Source of the DNA: an uncultured Coriobacteriaceae bacterium
GTDB taxonomy: Bacteria; Actinomycetota; Coriobacteriia; Coriobacteriales; Eggerthellaceae
Length of the DNA: 7,074 nucleotides
Direction: 5' to 3'
NCBI GenBank assembly: GCA_900539675.1
Contig: UQDJ01000066.1
Location: forward strand, 1 to 7,074
A program made the position numbers and the translations under genes. The notes beneath the pieces were generated by a model that saw only the letters and a program-made list of their open reading frames with translations, was not told the origin of the DNA and ran no database searches. Below are positions 5,398 through 7,074 of this stretch, piece after piece; position 1 is the first letter of the stretch; each line of letters starts with the position of its first letter.

Positions 5398-6258
5398 ATG
5401 AATTACGATGACGCGCCTATAGGTGTTTTTGATTCGGGCTTTGGTGGACTGACAGTTGCCCGTGAAATAATTAAGGCGCTTCCCGAAGAAAGCGTGCTGT
5501 TCTATGGAGATAGGGCACATTGCCCCTACGGGCCTCGTGATCCGCATGAGGTTCGCAAGTTTGTCATCAAAATATGTCAGTGGTTAATCGATCGCAAGGT
5601 AAAGATGATTGTGATCGCGTGTAACACTGCCACTGCTGCAGGTTTGGAAATGGCTCAGCAGATGTTTGACATTCCAATCATTGGTGTCGTGGAGCCCGGT
5701 GCTCGTGCTGCTGTTCGTGCAACGCACAACCGTCGCGTAGGTGTTATAGCAACGAAGGGCACGGTTGATTCGGGTGTCTATACGCGTGCAATTCGCAATA
5801 TTGATGCTGGCATTACCGTGTTTTCCACCGCAACGCCTCGTTTTGTAGAAATCGCTGAACTGGGTATACGCATGGCCAAAGGTCCCATTGAAAGCTATAC
5901 GTCGCTGGCTTCGAAAGTTTATATTCGCCCGGAATTTCAGGCTATAGCTCAGGATTATTTGGATCCGTTGCGTCGCAGTGAAATAGATACGCTGGTATTG
6001 GGGTGTACGCATTTCCCGCTCCTGAAAACCTTGATTGGTGGCGTGATTGGCTCTCACGTTCGTCTGATTTCTTCGGCGACTGAAGTTTCGCTTGATTGTA
6101 AGGATTTGCTTGAGCGTCGCGAATCGCTGGCTCATCCAGGTCATGTACCTACGTATCATTTCGCTTCGTCTGATGCTGATGTAACCGAATTTGCTTCCTT
6201 TGGCGAGCGCGTGCTGCGTATGCCGTTAGGAGAAGTGGAGTTTGCGCCCATTCCGTAG
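5398..6258 (+). CDS. murI: glutamate racemase
   Basis: This 286-residue cytoplasmic enzyme interconverts L- and D-glutamate, supplying D-Glu for the peptidoglycan stem peptide (MurD substrate). It is cofactor-independent and uses two cysteines as acid/base. Both are present: Cys75 in IACNTATA and Cys203 in LGCTHFPLL. The N-terminal IGVFDSGFGGLTV (8-20) and YGDRAHCPYG (36-45) are family signatures, and the length is normal (about 260-290). The ATG at 5398 has GGAGG (5384-5388) nine bases upstream. rdgB follows on the same strand 133 bp downstream, and murI next to rdgB is a common bacterial arrangement. No strong terminator separates them, so cotranscription is plausible. Confidence 0.97.
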   Translation: MNYDDAPIGVFDSGFGGLTVAREIIKALPEESVLFYGDRAHCPYGPRDPHEVRKFVIKICQWLIDRKVKMIVIACNTATAAGLEMAQQMFDIPIIGVVEPGARAAVRATHNRRVGVIATKGTVDSGVYTRAIRNIDAGITVFSTATPRFVEIAELGIRMAKGPIESYTSLASKVYIRPEFQAIAQDYLDPLRRSEIDTLVLGCTHFPLLKTLIGGVIGSHVRLISSATEVSLDCKDLLERRESLAHPGHVPTYHFASSDADVTEFASFGERVLRMPLGEVEFAPIP

Positions 6259-6295
6259 TACGTTTCTTGTAGTACCTTTCGAAAGAAAATAGGGG

Positions 6296-6315
6296 CTGTC
6301 TATCTCTGTCTATCT
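6296..6315 (+). repeat. 10-bp tandem duplication CTGTCTATCT
   Basis: Two exact, adjacent copies of CTGTCTATCT (6296-6305, 6306-6315) lie in the murI-rdgB intergenic region, and a related CCTATCTG recurs at 6343-6350. It may be simple replication slippage or a pair of protein sites one helical turn apart. Confidence 0.6.
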
Positions 6316-6391
6316 GCGGGACATCATGTTGTAAGGTATATGCCTATCTGACGCCCTTATTAAAACGCTCACTTTAGAGATGGGATCATGA

Positions 6392-6988
6392 ATGACTAAA
6401 ACCGTGATTATTGCAACAAATAATGCCCATAAAGTTTCAGAAATTGAATCTGCCTTGAATTTTGAGGGCTGGGAATTCAAGAGCCTCAAAGAAGCGGGTA
6501 TTGACTCGCATCCCGATGAAACCGGCACCACGTTTGAGCAAAATGCTCGCATCAAAGCCCAGGCTGCCCATGAGATAAGCGGAATGGCAGTGCTTGCAGA
6601 CGATTCGGGTCTGATTGTCGATGCCCTTGATGGTGCTCCCGGCGTATATTCCTCTCGCTATTGCGGTGTTGAAGGCGATGATAAGGCAAACAATGCAAAG
6701 CTACTTCGTGAACTGGCGCAGGTGCCTGATAGTGATCGCACAGCACGTTTTGCTTGTACGCTGGTATTCATTGATGATGATGGTTCTGAAACGGTAGCAG
6801 AAGGCTTTGTTGAAGGCCATATTGGTCATGAAGAGCGAGGAAATGAAGGTTTTGGGTATGATCCGCTCTTTTTCCCGGAGGCGTATCATGGCGAAAAAAC
6901 CCTTGCTGAAGTGAGCCAAGAGGAAAAAAATGCAATTTCTCATCGTGGAGCAGCGCTAAGAAATTTGCGTAACCTATTGTCACGATAA
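6392..6988 (+). CDS. rdgB: RdgB/HAM1 XTP/dITP pyrophosphatase
   Basis: The 198-residue protein hydrolyses non-canonical purine triphosphates (XTP, dITP, ITP) to monophosphates, keeping deaminated bases out of DNA and RNA. Family motifs occur in order: ATNNAHKVSEIE near the N-terminus (8-19), DETGTTFEQNA (42-52), VLADDSGL (67-74) with catalytic/metal-binding Asp70-Asp71, GAPGVYSSRY (81-90), GFGYDPLFFP (153-162) and the substrate-binding SHRGAA (183-188). The length matches E. coli RdgB (197). The ATG at 6392 is chosen because the other nearby ATG (6388) gives only Met-Asn-Asp-stop in another frame. The ribosome-binding site is weak (GGGA at 6382-6385). The stop is TAA 6986-6988. Confidence 0.97.
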   Translation: MTKTVIIATNNAHKVSEIESALNFEGWEFKSLKEAGIDSHPDETGTTFEQNARIKAQAAHEISGMAVLADDSGLIVDALDGAPGVYSSRYCGVEGDDKANNAKLLRELAQVPDSDRTARFACTLVFIDDDGSETVAEGFVEGHIGHEERGNEGFGYDPLFFPEAYHGEKTLAEVSQEEKNAISHRGAALRNLRNLLSR

Positions 6989-7004
6989 AAAGTTTCGTTA
7001 TAAT
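6977..7004 (+). promoter_or_regulatory. strong sigma-70-type promoter of tRNA-Pro
   Basis: TTGTCA (6977-6982, five of six matches) and a perfect TATAAT (6999-7004) are 16 bp apart, placing the start near 7011, about 10 bases before the tRNA. The -35 box is made of the rdgB codons TTG TCA (Leu196-Ser197), so the promoter overlaps the end of that gene. Confidence 0.85.
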
Positions 7005-7020
7005 ACCTAATTGCTGTCGT

Positions 7021-7074
7021 CGGGACGTGGCGCAGTTTGGTAGCGCGCCTGCTTTGGGAGCAGGATGTCGCAGG
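7021..7074 (+). tRNA. tRNA-Pro, anticodon UGG (3' part outside window)
   Basis: The 54 bases present cover the acceptor 5' strand CGGGACG, the D arm GCGC-AGTTTGGTA-GCGC, the anticodon arm CCTGC-TTTGGGA-GCAGG with anticodon TGG, the variable region and the first strand of the T stem (GCAGG). The T loop, 3' acceptor strand and CCA lie beyond the window edge. It reads proline CCN codons. It is driven by the promoter inside the rdgB end; read-through from rdgB is also possible because no terminator lies between. Confidence 0.95.

Noticed and set aside
5584..6159. 191-residue - strand reading frame antisense to murI
   Set aside because: Lies fully within murI, which has both catalytic cysteines and all family motifs; no independent signals.

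Overview
This 7.1 kb window looks like ordinary chromosomal housekeeping sequence from a Gram-positive anaerobe. I favour the class Coriobacteriia (Actinobacteria; something like Cryptobacterium or a relative). That placement rests on my recall of protein similarity, a roughly balanced base composition, a lipoprotein-type MetQ and a membrane-anchored L,D-transpeptidase; it is an inference. No phage, plasmid, transposon, CRISPR or defence genes are visible.

Layout, left to right. (1) Positions 1-439 hold the C-terminal end of a UvrA-family ATPase, probably a UvrA2-like paralogue, on the + strand. (2) 497-1570 (+) encodes a 37-kDa-type nucleoid-associated protein of the NdpA/YejK family, with no clear terminator between it and the UvrA gene. 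(3) Directly after its stop codon is a six-copy, 17-bp tandem repeat (1571-1672). A nested hairpin follows, then the rho-independent terminator of the oppositely oriented next gene. (4) 1815-2660 (-) encodes a MetQ-type methionine-binding lipoprotein. (5) The 419-bp divergent intergenic region 2661-3079 is the most structured non-coding stretch. It holds a long metQ leader with pairings that look mutually exclusive and a Shine-Dalgarno hairpin, two operator-like palindromes, a repeated GAACTGGTTATTG motif and a stem-loop upstream of the next gene. (6) 3080-4906 (+) encodes a 608-residue membrane-anchored L,D-transpeptidase with an unusual polar cytoplasmic N-terminus. (7) After two hairpin terminators, the second working in both directions, comes tRNA-Arg(UCU) on the - strand (5104-5180) with its own TATAAT promoter. 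(8) 5398-6258 (+) is glutamate racemase MurI. (9) 6392-6988 (+) is the RdgB/HAM1 non-canonical purine NTP pyrophosphatase. (10) The window ends inside tRNA-Pro(UGG) (7021 onward, +), whose strong promoter begins within the last codons of rdgB.

The genes fall into ordinary themes: DNA repair and nucleoid (UvrA-like, NdpA-like), cell wall (MurI supplies D-glutamate; the L,D-transpeptidase acts on peptidoglycan), nucleotide-pool cleaning (RdgB), methionine uptake (MetQ) and translation (two tRNAs). I see no convincing new multi-gene system. The observations most worth following are non-coding: the metQ leader, the divergent operator region and the 17-bp minisatellite.
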